Origin: Bacilli bacterium
GTDB taxonomy: Bacteria; Bacillota_I; Bacilli_A; RF39; UBA660
Direction of reading: 5' to 3'
Length of the DNA: 49,849 nt
Assembly (NCBI GenBank): GCA_016283075.1
Contig: JAEEMF010000001.1
Span: forward strand, 1-49,849
Below are positions 34,246-42,599 of this stretch, piece by piece. A program made the translations under genes and the position numbers. Each line of letters starts with the position of its first letter. The stretch's first letter is position 1. The notes beneath the pieces are model-generated. The model was not told the DNA's origin, did not search any database, and saw only the letters and a program-made list of their open reading frames with translations.

Positions 34246-34525
34246 CTGGATATACGCTTACTTGCTTTCTATCTTTTCCAACACGTTCAAATTTAACATA
34301 ACCAGATACTTTTGCATATACTGTATCATCTGATCCAATACCACAGTTAACACCTGGATAAATTTTTGTTCCACGTTGACGATATATAATAGATCCACCA
34401 GTAACAAATTCACCATCAGCAGCCTTTGCTCCTAATCTTTTAGCAATAGAGTCACGACCGTTTTTAGTTGAACCTTGTCCTTTTTTGTGGGCAAATAATT
34501 GAATATTTAACTCTAAAAACTTCAT
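34238..34525 (-). CDS. rpmA: 50S ribosomal protein L27
   Basis: Ribosomal protein near the peptidyl transferase centre. The 95-residue protein has the Bacillota-type N-terminal extension [11 protein letters not shown] before [15 protein letters not shown]; in Staphylococcus the extension is removed by Prp between F and A of LNLQFF-AHKKG. Here the site reads [11 protein letters not shown]. An ATG at 34525 follows AGGAGGT; a GTG at 34534 lies within the same ribosome binding site and is not the start. Third gene of rplU-prp-rpmA. Confidence 0.97.
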   Translation of the reverse strand: MKFLELNIQLFAHKKGQGSTKNGRDSIAKRLGAKAADGEFVTGGSIIYRQRGTKIYPGVNCGIGSDDTVYAKVSGYVKFERVGKDRKQVSVYPEK

Positions 34526-34537
34526 TGAGGACACCTC

Positions 34538-34843
34538 CTATATAATATTTATTTTAATGTTATTTTTATATTGCTCTTTTAATTCTGTTAATAAATCTAA
34601 CATATTATTAATAAGCAAGTCGATTACATTATCATGTAAATTAATAGTTATTTCTAAATCATCATCTTGAACATAACTAATTGCATCTTTGTTATATTTT
34701 AGTATTGCATTAACGCTTGTTATAACAATACTAGATGCTGCAGCACATACTATATCTTTACCATAATCATCATATCCTGCATGACCTGACATAGTAATTT
34801 TATTAATAGTGCTATCTTTTTTACTAATATTTACTTTTATCAT
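34538..34843 (-). CDS. prp: Ribosomal-processing cysteine protease Prp
   Basis: A 101-residue cysteine protease that trims the N-terminal extension of L27. The catalytic pair is visible as His21 (SGHAGYDDYG) and Cys33 (DIVCAAASS), as in staphylococcal Prp. Its place between L21 and L27 is the conserved Bacillota arrangement, and the extended L27 downstream supplies the matching substrate. It starts three bases after the rplU stop. Confidence 0.95.
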   Translation of the reverse strand: MIKVNISKKDSTINKITMSGHAGYDDYGKDIVCAAASSIVITSVNAILKYNKDAISYVQDDDLEITINLHDNVIDLLINNMLDLLTELKEQYKNNIKINII

Positions 34844-34846
34844 AAA

Positions 34847-35143
34847 TTATTTAATAGATGTAATTTCAATTTTAGTATATGGTTGACGATGACCTTGAGT
34901 TCTATGATAGTTTTTCTTTTGGTTGTATTTAAAGATTTTAATTTTTTTAGATTTACCATTTTTTAAAACTTTTGCTTTAACTTGAGCACCACTAACATAT
35001 GGGCGTCCAACAACACCGTTAGCCATTAAAACTTTATCGAAAACAACTTCTGAATCAGCTTCAGCATTTAATTTTTCTACATATAATACTGTACCAACTT
35101 CAGCAGTATATTGTTTTCCTCCTGTTTCGAATATTGCTGTCAT
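34847..35143 (-). CDS. rplU: 50S ribosomal protein L21
   Basis: A 98-residue ribosomal protein starting [17 protein letters not shown] and ending [13 protein letters not shown]; the central [20 protein letters not shown] is typical of L21. The ATG at 35143 follows AGGAGG. The longer open frame reaching 35269 covers the structured leader and promoter and is not coding. First gene of the rplU-prp-rpmA operon. Confidence 0.97.
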   Translation of the reverse strand: MTAIFETGGKQYTAEVGTVLYVEKLNAEADSEVVFDKVLMANGVVGRPYVSGAQVKAKVLKNGKSKKIKIFKYNQKKNYHRTQGHRQPYTKIEITSIK

Positions 35144-35239
35144 TTTTATTCCTCCTATTCTCCAAGACTCGCCATTAAGGTGCATATTTGCTTTAAACCT
35201 TTTCTGCGCGGTTGTAGAGTAAGGCTCTACACGCAAACA
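35144..35239 (-). promoter_or_regulatory. L21 leader RNA
   Basis: The transcribed leader of rplU-prp-rpmA on the minus strand contains a hairpin (GTAGAGCCTTACTCTAC) followed by CGCGCAGAAAAGG and ATGCACCTTAATGGCGAG. This order resembles the L21 leader of Bacillota, a structured element thought to bind the ribosomal protein for autoregulation. The identification is from memory of that leader family. Confidence 0.75.
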
Positions 35240-35269
35240 ATTATACAACAATAAATCCTTTATTGTCAA
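35240..35269 (-). promoter_or_regulatory. SigA promoter for rplU operon
   Basis: TTGACA (35264-35269), an 18-base spacer and TATAAT (35240-35245) on the minus strand, just before the L21 leader. Confidence 0.88.
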
Positions 35270-35285
35270 CGGTTTTTATATAAAA

Positions 35286-36167
35286 TTACACTAATTTAAA
35301 CTCTCTTGAAATAATCCTCTCATCAGAGCAATATTTAATGACATAATCATTATTTTGCCTACAAATAATAATACCTACGGTCTTATTTTCAAAAGGAGTT
35401 TTCATATTCATATCAATGTAGTTCATATAAGTCATTATTTGGCCTGTATGTTCTTTCTTAAGTTCAGTTACTTTTAACTCCACTACAACGTAACATTTGT
35501 ATTTAATATTATATAAAAGAAGATCAATATAATTATATCTATCACCTATTTTAATTGGATATTCACTTCTTATATAAGTAAAACCATCCCCTAATTCATC
35601 TAAAAAGTTTTCTATATCTTCTAATATTATTTTTTTAAGCACTTTCTCTGAAATAAAAGTATAGCTATTACTTTTATTAATTATAATGGGATTCTTTACA
35701 AAATCAATTACATTTGATTCATCCTTATTTATTAAATTATTCTTTGTATTATCAGGTAATCGTTCGTACTCTCTATACTTTATTCTTTCACGTAATTGTC
35801 TTACTGATAAATTATTTAATTCAGAAATTTTTATATAGTACTGGAACTTATTATCGTCGAACCAAAGGATTTCGCAATAATGGCTCCAACTTAATTTGGC
35901 AGACAGTGTCTGCCATTTTTGAAACACTTTATATAGTTGTCTCATATTTCTTAGATTTCTTTGACTATATCCCTTTCCTAACTCTTTAGTTAATCTTATT
36001 GAATACTCTTTAATAATACCTTCTCCATACTTATTACCTGCATCTAATAAAAGTTTACCAACATTATAATAGGTATCCAGATCACTTTTGTTAATAGAAT
36101 AATGTTTAACTTTTCTATTAACTTCATTATTAATTAGTAAATTCTTAATTTCATTATAATAATTCAT
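35286..36167 (-). CDS. DUF1016/YhcG-family PDDEXK nuclease
   Basis: A 293-residue protein of the YhcG family: an N-terminal DUF1016 region (about 10-140; KYGEGIIKEYSIRLTKELG, GYSQRNLRNMRQLYKVF, LSWSHYCEILW) and a C-terminal PDDEXK-type nuclease fold (YNYIDLLLYN with the Asp, then CYVVVELKVTELKKEHTGQ with Glu and Lys). The family occurs widely, often as solitary genes or near restriction-modification systems; no methylase or specificity subunit is near. It ends 16 bases before the rplU promoter and lies 12 bases after radC, which may place both in one transcript. Target unknown. Confidence 0.88.
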   Translation of the reverse strand: MNYYNEIKNLLINNEVNRKVKHYSINKSDLDTYYNVGKLLLDAGNKYGEGIIKEYSIRLTKELGKGYSQRNLRNMRQLYKVFQKWQTLSAKLSWSHYCEILWFDDNKFQYYIKISELNNLSVRQLRERIKYREYERLPDNTKNNLINKDESNVIDFVKNPIIINKSNSYTFISEKVLKKIILEDIENFLDELGDGFTYIRSEYPIKIGDRYNYIDLLLYNIKYKCYVVVELKVTELKKEHTGQIMTYMNYIDMNMKTPFENKTVGIIICRQNNDYVIKYCSDERIISREFKLV

Positions 36168-36179
36168 ACATTACTCCTT

Positions 36180-36866
36180 TCACTTAATTATATTATTTTC
36201 ATAAAAACTATAGTATTTATCTTTGCCAATAATAATGTGATCTTCTACTGGAATATTAAATAGTTTACCTAGTTTAACAAGATTAGAAGTAGAATTTAAA
36301 TCTTCTTTACTTGGAAGAACATTACCGCTAGGATGGTTATGTATACAAATAATAGATGATGCGTTATATATACAGGCATACTTAAATACATCTCTAGGAT
36401 GTACCATACTGGCATTTACTGTTCCTTTAAATAATAATTTATCTTCGATTAATTTCTTAGAAGAATCTAGATATAATGCATAAAAAACTTCTTGTTTTAA
36501 ATCTTTTACTTTATTTGCATAACTTTCAAATATTATCTTAGGACTACTTAGTTTAGTACTAACTTTAACATCTTCAGACTGATACACTCTTCTTCCTAGT
36601 TCCATTGCTGATAATATAGTTACAGCTTTAGATACCCCTACTCCTTTAATAGAAACTAATTCTTTTAAAGTAATATCTTTTAAATTAGATATACTTCCTA
36701 TATATTTAAGAAGCGATAGAGATATATCTTTAACCGAAATACTCTTAGTACCAGTATTAAATAATATAGAAAGAAGTTCATCATTAGACAAACTACTAAC
36801 TCCTAAATTAACGAGTCTTTCTTTAGGTCTATCATTAATAGGAAGATCCTTTATTCTTACGTTCAT
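36180..36866 (-). CDS. radC: RadC/JAMM (MPN) domain protein
   Basis: A 228-residue protein with an N-terminal UPF0758/HhH part (LVSIKGVGVSKAVTILSAMELG, 70-91) and a C-terminal JAMM metalloprotease-like domain whose metal residues are His176, His178 and Asp189 in IHNHPSGNVLPSKEDL. RadC is not needed for recombination repair in the organisms where it was tested, and its biochemical role is unclear, but it is a competence-induced gene in streptococci. Here its promoter shares a 12-base element with comEA. The ATG follows GAGGTGAT. Confidence 0.92.
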   Translation of the reverse strand: MNVRIKDLPINDRPKERLVNLGVSSLSNDELLSILFNTGTKSISVKDISLSLLKYIGSISNLKDITLKELVSIKGVGVSKAVTILSAMELGRRVYQSEDVKVSTKLSSPKIIFESYANKVKDLKQEVFYALYLDSSKKLIEDKLLFKGTVNASMVHPRDVFKYACIYNASSIICIHNHPSGNVLPSKEDLNSTSNLVKLGKLFNIPVEDHIIIGKDKYYSFYENNIIK

Positions 36867-36886
36867 TTAATCACCTCATATATAAC

Positions 36887-36912
36887 ATACGAGATTAATA
36901 TGCCAATTTCCT
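36887..36912 (-). promoter_or_regulatory. Candidate competence (SigH/ComX-type) promoter
   Basis: On the minus strand AGGAAAT, 7 bases, then TTAATCTCGTAT (36887-36898), ending 20 bases before the radC ATG. The 12-mer is identical to that before comEA and is followed at the same distance by an AGGTGAT ribosome site. Confidence 0.6.
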
Positions 36913-36914
36913 TC

Positions 36915-36951
36915 AAAAAAAAATAGAATTTATTAAAAAATTCTATTTTTT
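36915..36951 (-). terminator. Intrinsic terminator
   Basis: An 11-bp perfect stem (36920-36930 with 36939-36949; AAAATAGAATT arm) and a T-rich tail on the minus strand, overlapping the end of the Nudix gene and closing the mutL-Nudix unit. Confidence 0.85.
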
Positions 36952-37392
36952 ATTATTAAACATATATATTTCTAAAGTATATTTTACTTCATTTGTTATA
37001 TTAGGATTATTTTTAATACTAGAAAGTGGTTCCCACTTATATGAATCATGCTCTGTTAGTATTATATTATTTATATTTTTTACCTTAATTGCAAAATTAT
37101 ACTGACGAGCTTTCTTACCACTGGATGAAAGATAATCAAATGTGTTTATAAAAGAAAGAACACTTTCTACATCAAGATTTGTTTCTTCTTTTACTTCTCT
37201 AATAAGAGCATCATAAATACTTTCGTTAGGTTCTAGATTACCACTTGGTAGTTCGTCTATACCTCCCATAAAATCATCTGACTTTCTAGTAAGTACTAGT
37301 ACTTTATCGTCATTTACTATTACAGCTCCTACAACATTTTTGATAATACCAACATCTTTTGATTTATTAAGTAATAAATCATAGAAATTCAT
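36943..37392 (-). CDS. Nudix hydrolase D
   Basis: From the ATG at 37392 (after GGGGAGG) the protein is 149 residues. It has a Nudix box GNLEPNE-SIYDALI-REVKEETNL (51-73), with asparagine in the final glycine position. The preceding VVGAVIVNDDKVLVLTRKS is the usual first strand. Substrate unknown. It follows mutL with a 13-base gap, so oxidised nucleotide cleaning next to mismatch repair is a possible link, but only by position. Confidence 0.88.
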   Translation of the reverse strand: MNFYDLLLNKSKDVGIIKNVVGAVIVNDDKVLVLTRKSDDFMGGIDELPSGNLEPNESIYDALIREVKEETNLDVESVLSFINTFDYLSSSGKKARQYNFAIKVKNINNIILTEHDSYKWEPLSSIKNNPNITNEVKYTLEIYMFNNKK

Positions 37393-37405
37393 AATATACC
37401 TCCCC

Positions 37406-39211
37406 TTAGTTTTTAATTTCAAAACCAGTTCTTTTAAATGATTTTAATAGTTCATAATTTGAATAAAATATCATAGTTGGTCTACCATGTGCACAGTTAA
37501 ATGGATTATCACATTTAGATAAGTCTTCTAGAAGCTTTTCCATTTCTTTAATAGTTATATTTGTATTAGCTCTTATACTCATTTTACAAGCACACATTGC
37601 ATATACTGAGTTTAAGAATTTTTCTATATCAAAGTTCTTTTCTTCTTTTATAACGCTTTCAATAATTCTTTTAATTATTACTTCTTCATTTTTATTAATC
37701 CATACTGGATGAGATTTAATAATAATAGAATTTAATCCAAATTCTTCTACATCAATACCTAATATATCAAGAACTTCTTTATTTTCTTTAAGTATTATAA
37801 AATCAGTATTTGTTAGTTCCATAGTAATTGGAATAATAAGGTCAGTCTTACTAGTAGTTTTTTCTTTTCTAGCTTTTTGTATTCTTTCAAGATTAATTCT
37901 TTCTGCTGCGGCATGTTCATCTACTAAATACATACCATCTTCTGACTGACAAACTATAAATGTACCGTGTATTAATCCTACTGGATACATTTTAGGAAAA
38001 CGACTTTCTTCTTTTACAGGTTCTTCTATAACTACGTCTTCCTTACATGTACATTTATCACTTACTATTAAATCTTCATTTACTGCTATATAAGGAGCAC
38101 TATCATTTACTACATTAAAATTAAGTGCTATTTCTTCATAAGATTCTTTTTTATTAATTTTTTCATTTATTTCATCTTTTAAAGTAGATTCTTCATCATT
38201 AAGATGTTTCTCTACTTTAGGAATAATTGTCTTATGATCTAGTTTTTCTTTTATTAAAGATGTAATTAACTCAGTAAGAGATTCCATCTTACTAAACTTA
38301 ATATCCATTTTAGTAGGATGAATATTAACATCTATTAAAGATGGATCTACTTTAATATCAAGTACTACTATAGGATATCTATTATCTGGTTTATATGAGT
38401 GATATGCATCATTTATAACTCTATTAAGTTCTATATTTCTTACTACTCTACCATTTACTACTATAACAATATAGTTTCTATTAGCTCTTGTTACTTCTGG
38501 ATAACTTATATAACCATTTATTATATAGTCATCATTTTCACCTTTTATTTCATACATTTTTTTTGCTACTTCAAAGCCATATATATCTTTAATAGTTTTT
38601 AAAAGTTCTCCTCTACCATCTGTTTTTAAGATAGTTTGATCATTATTTGTTAAACTAAACTTTATATCAGGATGAGATAAAGCTATTTTATTCATATAAT
38701 CAGTAACACTTGCTAGCTCTGCATATAAACTTTTAATATGTTTAAGTCTAGCTGGAGTATTATAAAATAAATCATTAACACTCATAATAGTTCCGCGTCT
38801 AGCATCACCATTTGTTTGATTAATTAATTTACCTCCAGAAATATGTACTACTGTTCCTACATCTCCTGTACTAGTTTTAAGTACTATATTAGATACACTT
38901 GCTATAGAAGGAAGAGCTTCTCCTCTAAACCCTAATGTATTTATTCTAAATAAATCATCTTCACTTAAAAGTTTACTAGTAGCATGTCTTTGAAAAGCAA
39001 TAACTGCATCTTCTTTATCCATACCTTTTCCATCATCTATTACTCTTATCATTTTAGTACCAGCATCTTCTAGTTCTACACTTATACTTTTAGAATCTGC
39101 GTCTATACTATTTTCTACTAGTTCTTTTACTACGGAAGAACATCTTTCTACTACTTCTCCTGCTGCAATCTTATTTGCAAGTAGTTCATCCATTACATGA
39201 ATTTTACTCAT
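37406..39211 (-). CDS. mutL: DNA mismatch repair protein MutL
   Basis: A 601-residue MutL. The N-terminal GHKL ATPase has KELVENSIDA (29-38), DDGKGM (59-64), ATSKLxxxDDL and GFRGEALPSIASV. The C-terminal domain has the metal-binding endonuclease motif DEHAAAERINLE, matching DxHA(x2)E(x4)E, and the Cys/His motif CAHGRP, so it is the nicking type found in bacteria without MutH. The ATG at 39211 follows AGGTG; a GTG upstream is inside that site. MutS is not in the window; uvrC lies just upstream. Confidence 0.96.
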   Translation of the reverse strand: MSKIHVMDELLANKIAAGEVVERCSSVVKELVENSIDADSKSISVELEDAGTKMIRVIDDGKGMDKEDAVIAFQRHATSKLLSEDDLFRINTLGFRGEALPSIASVSNIVLKTSTGDVGTVVHISGGKLINQTNGDARRGTIMSVNDLFYNTPARLKHIKSLYAELASVTDYMNKIALSHPDIKFSLTNNDQTILKTDGRGELLKTIKDIYGFEVAKKMYEIKGENDDYIINGYISYPEVTRANRNYIVIVVNGRVVRNIELNRVINDAYHSYKPDNRYPIVVLDIKVDPSLIDVNIHPTKMDIKFSKMESLTELITSLIKEKLDHKTIIPKVEKHLNDEESTLKDEINEKINKKESYEEIALNFNVVNDSAPYIAVNEDLIVSDKCTCKEDVVIEEPVKEESRFPKMYPVGLIHGTFIVCQSEDGMYLVDEHAAAERINLERIQKARKEKTTSKTDLIIPITMELTNTDFIILKENKEVLDILGIDVEEFGLNSIIIKSHPVWINKNEEVIIKRIIESVIKEEKNFDIEKFLNSVYAMCACKMSIRANTNITIKEMEKLLEDLSKCDNPFNCAHGRPTMIFYSNYELLKSFKRTGFEIKN

Positions 39212-39237
39212 ATAAATCACCTAATATTTATTATATT

Positions 39238-39270
39238 ATAAAAAAGAAAAATAGAGAATACTCTATTTTT
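39238..39270 (-). terminator. Intrinsic terminator of uvrC
   Basis: Perfect 10-bp stem (39247-39256 with 39261-39270; AAAAATAGAG arm) and a T-rich tail on the minus strand, overlapping the uvrC stop. Confidence 0.88.
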
Positions 39271-41053
39271 CTAGTTCTTTTAAATATTCTATTAAATCAG
39301 TAGCTACTTTATTTGAAAGTATACTAGATAATTCATCTATACTTGCTTCTCTCATTTTCTTTAGAGATCCATATTTTTTAAGAAGTTCTTTCTTTCTAGC
39401 AGGTCCTATCCCATCAACATTATCTAGAATGCTTTCTAAGGATCCCTTACTTCTTAGCTGTCTATGATAATTAATAGTATAGTTATGTACTTCATCTTGC
39501 ATTCTTTCTAAATAGTAGAATAAATTACTCTTTTTATCTATTTCGATTTCTTCTAGTGGATAGAATGCAAGGAGTCCTTCAGTGCTATGGTGGTTATCTT
39601 TTTTAAGTCCTACTACGGGAATATCTAAGTTTAAAGATGATATTATCTCTCTAGCTGCGTTTATTTGACCAACTCCTCCATCAACAATAATTAGATCTGG
39701 TCTTTCTAAATCATCCATAAGAACTCTATAATATCTTCTATAAATAACTTCTCTCATAGAAGCATAATCATCATTTTTATCTATACTTATCTTATATTTA
39801 CGATAATCATTTTTACTAGGTTTACCATTTTTAAATACGACCATACCAGATACTGTATAAGTACCAAATAGATGAGCATTATCAAATAGTTCTATTCTAT
39901 CTAGTTTATCTAAATGAAGTATTTCTCTAAGTGATTCATTAGCATTAATAGTTTTATCTTCATCTTTCTTAATAAGCTCAAATTTCTCATATAAGGCTTG
40001 TTTAGCATTATCATTTGCCATTTTAAGTAAATTCTTCTTTGAACCTTTTACTGGCGTTAAAACTGGTATATTTAAGTAATTAGAAAGCAGTTCTTTATCG
40101 ATTATATCTGGAACTAATATTTCCTTAGGAGGAATAATATCTTTTTCATAGAATGACGCTATATAATTTGTTAAATCTTCTTTGATATCATCTACTAAAG
40201 GAAATATCTTAGAACGCCTTTCTAAAATCTTACCACCTCTAATAAAGAATACTTGGATAGATAAATATCCTTTATCTGTATAATATCCAAAGATATCTCT
40301 ATTTGTAATATCATTTATTTCAACTTTTTGTTTAGTTAAAGTAACATTTAAATAATCAAGCATCTCCTTATATTCTTTAGCTTTTTCAAAGTTAAGCTTT
40401 TCAGACGCATTATTCATTTCTTCTTTAAGTTTCTTTATAACAATATCATCATTGCCGTGTAAGAATGAAAGTATTTCACTTTCCATTTGTTTTATTTTTT
40501 CTTCTTCTACTTTTAAAGCGCAGTATCCTAAACACTCCCCTATATGGTAATAAAGACAAGGAGTCTTTTCATAAGTCTTACATTTAGGTAAAGGATATAA
40601 TCTATTAAGTAGATTTACCGTATAACGGCATGCCGTAACATTAGGAAAAGGACCAAACATTCTAGAATGATTCTTTCTCTTTCTATTAATGTTTCTTACT
40701 ACATTAAGTCTTGGTACTTTATCAGTAGTAAGTTCTATATAAGGATAACTTTTATCATCTCTAAGGAGAATATTATACTTAGGATCATATTTTTTAATTA
40801 AGTTTATTTCAAGAACAAGTGATTCTGTTTCAGTATCTACTACTATATATTCAAAATCATATATTTCACTAACAAGTTTAGCAGTCTTACCAGTTTGAGT
40901 TCTATTAAAGTATGAAGATACTCTTTTATGTAAGTTTTTAGCTTTTCCTACATAGATGATTACTCCATCTTTATTCTTCATTTGATAAGATCCTGGCTTA
41001 TTAGGAACAAGTTTTAATTTATCTTGAATTCTTTTCTTAACACTTTCATCCAT
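39263..41053 (-). CDS. uvrC: Excinuclease ABC subunit C
   Basis: The nuclease subunit of nucleotide excision repair, 596 residues. An N-terminal GIY-YIG domain (LVPNKPGSYQMKNKDGVI, IIYVGKAKNL, 14-40) makes the 3' cut, a cysteine-rich segment (CKTYEKTPCLYYHIGECLGYC) and UVR motif (LNFEKAKEYKEMLDYLN) follow, then the RNase-H-like C-terminal nuclease domain (DLIIVDGGVGQINAA) and two HhH motifs at the end (LDNVDGIGPARKKELLKKYG). All domains are present. The ATG follows AAAGGAG. Confidence 0.97.
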   Translation of the reverse strand: MDESVKKRIQDKLKLVPNKPGSYQMKNKDGVIIYVGKAKNLHKRVSSYFNRTQTGKTAKLVSEIYDFEYIVVDTETESLVLEINLIKKYDPKYNILLRDDKSYPYIELTTDKVPRLNVVRNINRKRKNHSRMFGPFPNVTACRYTVNLLNRLYPLPKCKTYEKTPCLYYHIGECLGYCALKVEEEKIKQMESEILSFLHGNDDIVIKKLKEEMNNASEKLNFEKAKEYKEMLDYLNVTLTKQKVEINDITNRDIFGYYTDKGYLSIQVFFIRGGKILERRSKIFPLVDDIKEDLTNYIASFYEKDIIPPKEILVPDIIDKELLSNYLNIPVLTPVKGSKKNLLKMANDNAKQALYEKFELIKKDEDKTINANESLREILHLDKLDRIELFDNAHLFGTYTVSGMVVFKNGKPSKNDYRKYKISIDKNDDYASMREVIYRRYYRVLMDDLERPDLIIVDGGVGQINAAREIISSLNLDIPVVGLKKDNHHSTEGLLAFYPLEEIEIDKKSNLFYYLERMQDEVHNYTINYHRQLRSKGSLESILDNVDGIGPARKKELLKKYGSLKKMREASIDELSSILSNKVATDLIEYLKELEK

Positions 41054-41067
41054 AAAGATTCTCCTTT

Positions 41068-41451
41068 CTAATATTTTCTTTTATTACTATTATTAAATCC
41101 TTTTGTATTTATTAAAGATTTAACCTTTCTATTATTTTTCTTAATACTTTGTTTATTTTCAAATGGTGGATACATATTATTTAAATATCTAATATCATAA
41201 TTTGATATATGAGTATACCTAATTAGTTCATCTGAAAAAGTATTTAATAAAGAAAACATTCTTTTATATCTTTCTTCTACTAAAGATACTTCTTCATTTA
41301 ATAAATCTAATACCTCACATACTTCTATTACATAATCATCAAAAGATATTTTATTATCTTCTACGGTATAATCAATACCTTCTTTAACAAGCTCTTTAAT
41401 AAGTTTTCTCATAGTTAAACCTACGTCACTGGTATAAATAATATTTGGCAT
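41068..41451 (-). CDS. Hypothetical protein upstream of uvrC
   Basis: A 127-residue soluble protein from the ATG at 41451 (an in-frame GTG at 41463 lies in the GGTG ribosome site). It is mostly helical with an acidic middle (FDDYVIEVCEVLDLLNEEV) and a strongly basic C-terminal tail (KKNNRKVKSLI...NNSNKRKY) that could bind nucleic acid. It starts the transcript that leads into uvrC 14 bases later, so a repair-related or regulatory role is possible but not shown. Not recognised as a known family. Confidence 0.7.
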   Translation of the reverse strand: MPNIIYTSDVGLTMRKLIKELVKEGIDYTVEDNKISFDDYVIEVCEVLDLLNEEVSLVEERYKRMFSLLNTFSDELIRYTHISNYDIRYLNNMYPPFENKQSIKKNNRKVKSLINTKGFNNSNKRKY

Positions 41452-41479
41452 ATATATCACCAACTTTATTATAGCATAT

Positions 41480-41508
41480 TTGTCAATAATACCTTTTTAG
41501 TATATAAT
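41480..41508 (+). promoter_or_regulatory. SigA promoter for yigZ
   Basis: TTGTCA (41480-41485), a 17-base spacer and TATAAT (41503-41508) on the plus strand, 16 bases before the yigZ ATG. A TATAAT on the other strand (41468-41473) lies next to it and may serve the divergent gene. Confidence 0.8.
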
Positions 41509-41524
41509 TTAGTCAGGTGATATT

Positions 41525-42115
41525 ATGAAAACTATCTCTAGTAATGTAGAAAATGAAATAGTTATTAATAAATCTAGATTTATTTGCAGGATATATAAAG
41601 TATATAGTGAGGATGAAGTTCTTAATATACTTAGTAATATAAAAAAAGAATATAAAGACGCAACTCATTATTGCTACTCATATATAATAGATAATACTAA
41701 AAGATTTAATGATGATGGAGAGCCTGGTGGTACAGCAGGAATGCCAATATTAAACGTTTTAGAAAGTAATAATTTAAATTATATACTTGCAGTAGTAATA
41801 AGATACTTTGGTGGTATTAAACTAGGTGCTGGAGGTTTAGTAAGAGCATATACTAACTCTGTTGTAGAAGCCTTAAATAAAGGAGCATTTAAGGAAATTA
41901 AAAAAGGTATTAATATAACAATTAACTTTTCATATGATAAAGTTAAATTAATAGATAATACCTTAAAAAATATAAATATTAAAAATAAAGATTTTAATGA
42001 ACTTATAACATATAACTTTGATATCAATATAGAAGACTATAATAATATTAAAGAAATACTAAATCAAAATGTATCTGATATATCTATAAAAGAAGATATC
42101 TTTATAGAAGAATAG
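41525..42115 (+). CDS. yigZ: YigZ/IMPACT family protein (UPF0029)
   Basis: A 196-residue protein with the IMPACT N-terminal domain (about 1-115): FNDDGEPGGTAGMPILNVL and VVIRYFGGIKLGAGGLVRAYT are the family hallmark. The C-terminal ferredoxin-like domain (about 130-196) is less conserved. The family is linked to translation and stress in eukaryotes; in bacteria the role is not settled. The ATG follows AGGTGAT with a good promoter. One of only three plus-strand genes in the window. Confidence 0.93.
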   Translation: MKTISSNVENEIVINKSRFICRIYKVYSEDEVLNILSNIKKEYKDATHYCYSYIIDNTKRFNDDGEPGGTAGMPILNVLESNNLNYILAVVIRYFGGIKLGAGGLVRAYTNSVVEALNKGAFKEIKKGINITINFSYDKVKLIDNTLKNINIKNKDFNELITYNFDINIEDYNNIKEILNQNVSDISIKEDIFIEE

Positions 42116-42145
42116 AAAAAAGAGGTTTTAAAACCTCTTTTTTAT
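42116..42145. terminator. Bidirectional terminator
   Basis: An 11-bp stem (AAAGAGGTTTT paired with AAAACCTCTTT) flanked by A and T runs, between the convergent yigZ and Nudix E genes. Confidence 0.9.
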
Positions 42146-42552
42146 TTTAAATAAAGTTCTACTTCATATTTAATAGATTTCCAAACATCTCTTAAACCCG
42201 AATAAGATAATTTATCATATACGTCATCAAAAGGAACCCAAATAGTTGGATGAGTATCAGGACTATCATTATTACTAGGTCCTCCATCCTTACCTAAAAA
42301 GTAATACATTCTTACATCTTCTCCACCAGATGTAACATATTCTTCGATATATATACATTCCTTTTTAAGTAAAATGCATTCTCTTTTAGTTTCCTCTGCA
42401 GTTTCTCTAAGAGCACATTCTTCAACTGTTTCGCCTAGTTCTATATGCCCTTTTGGAAAAGAAAAATCATTTTGCTTTTCACGATATACAAGCGCGACTG
42501 TTTTATTAGTAGGATTAATCATTATACAACCAGCTTTAATAACCTTACTCAT
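42142..42552 (-). CDS. Nudix hydrolase E
   Basis: A 136-residue protein from the ATG at 42552 (after GGAGGT; the frame continues to a TTG at 42564 that is part of that site). The Nudix box is GHIELGE-TVEECAL-RETAEET (35-56). The SFPKGHIELGET pattern, with Lys-Gly-His, is typical of the diadenosine polyphosphate hydrolase-like group; substrate assignment is tentative. Single-gene unit between the bidirectional terminator and the lipoprotein terminator. Confidence 0.9.
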   Translation of the reverse strand: MSKVIKAGCIMINPTNKTVALVYREKQNDFSFPKGHIELGETVEECALRETAEETKRECILLKKECIYIEEYVTSGGEDVRMYYFLGKDGGPSNNDSPDTHPTIWVPFDDVYDKLSYSGLRDVWKSIKYEVELYLK

Positions 42553-42574
42553 TTGTACCTCCAAATTTTACTAG

Positions 42575-42599
42575 TAAAAAAGAGGCTTTAAACCTCTTC
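42575..42599 (-). terminator. Intrinsic terminator of lipoprotein gene
   Basis: GAGG/CCTC stem with an A/T loop and T6 on the minus strand, immediately after the lipoprotein stop. Confidence 0.75.

Noticed and set aside
35144-35269. Extended L21 reading frame over the leader
   Set aside because: The extension covers the promoter and the L21 leader; the ATG at 35143 has AGGAGG and gives a normal L21 N-terminus.
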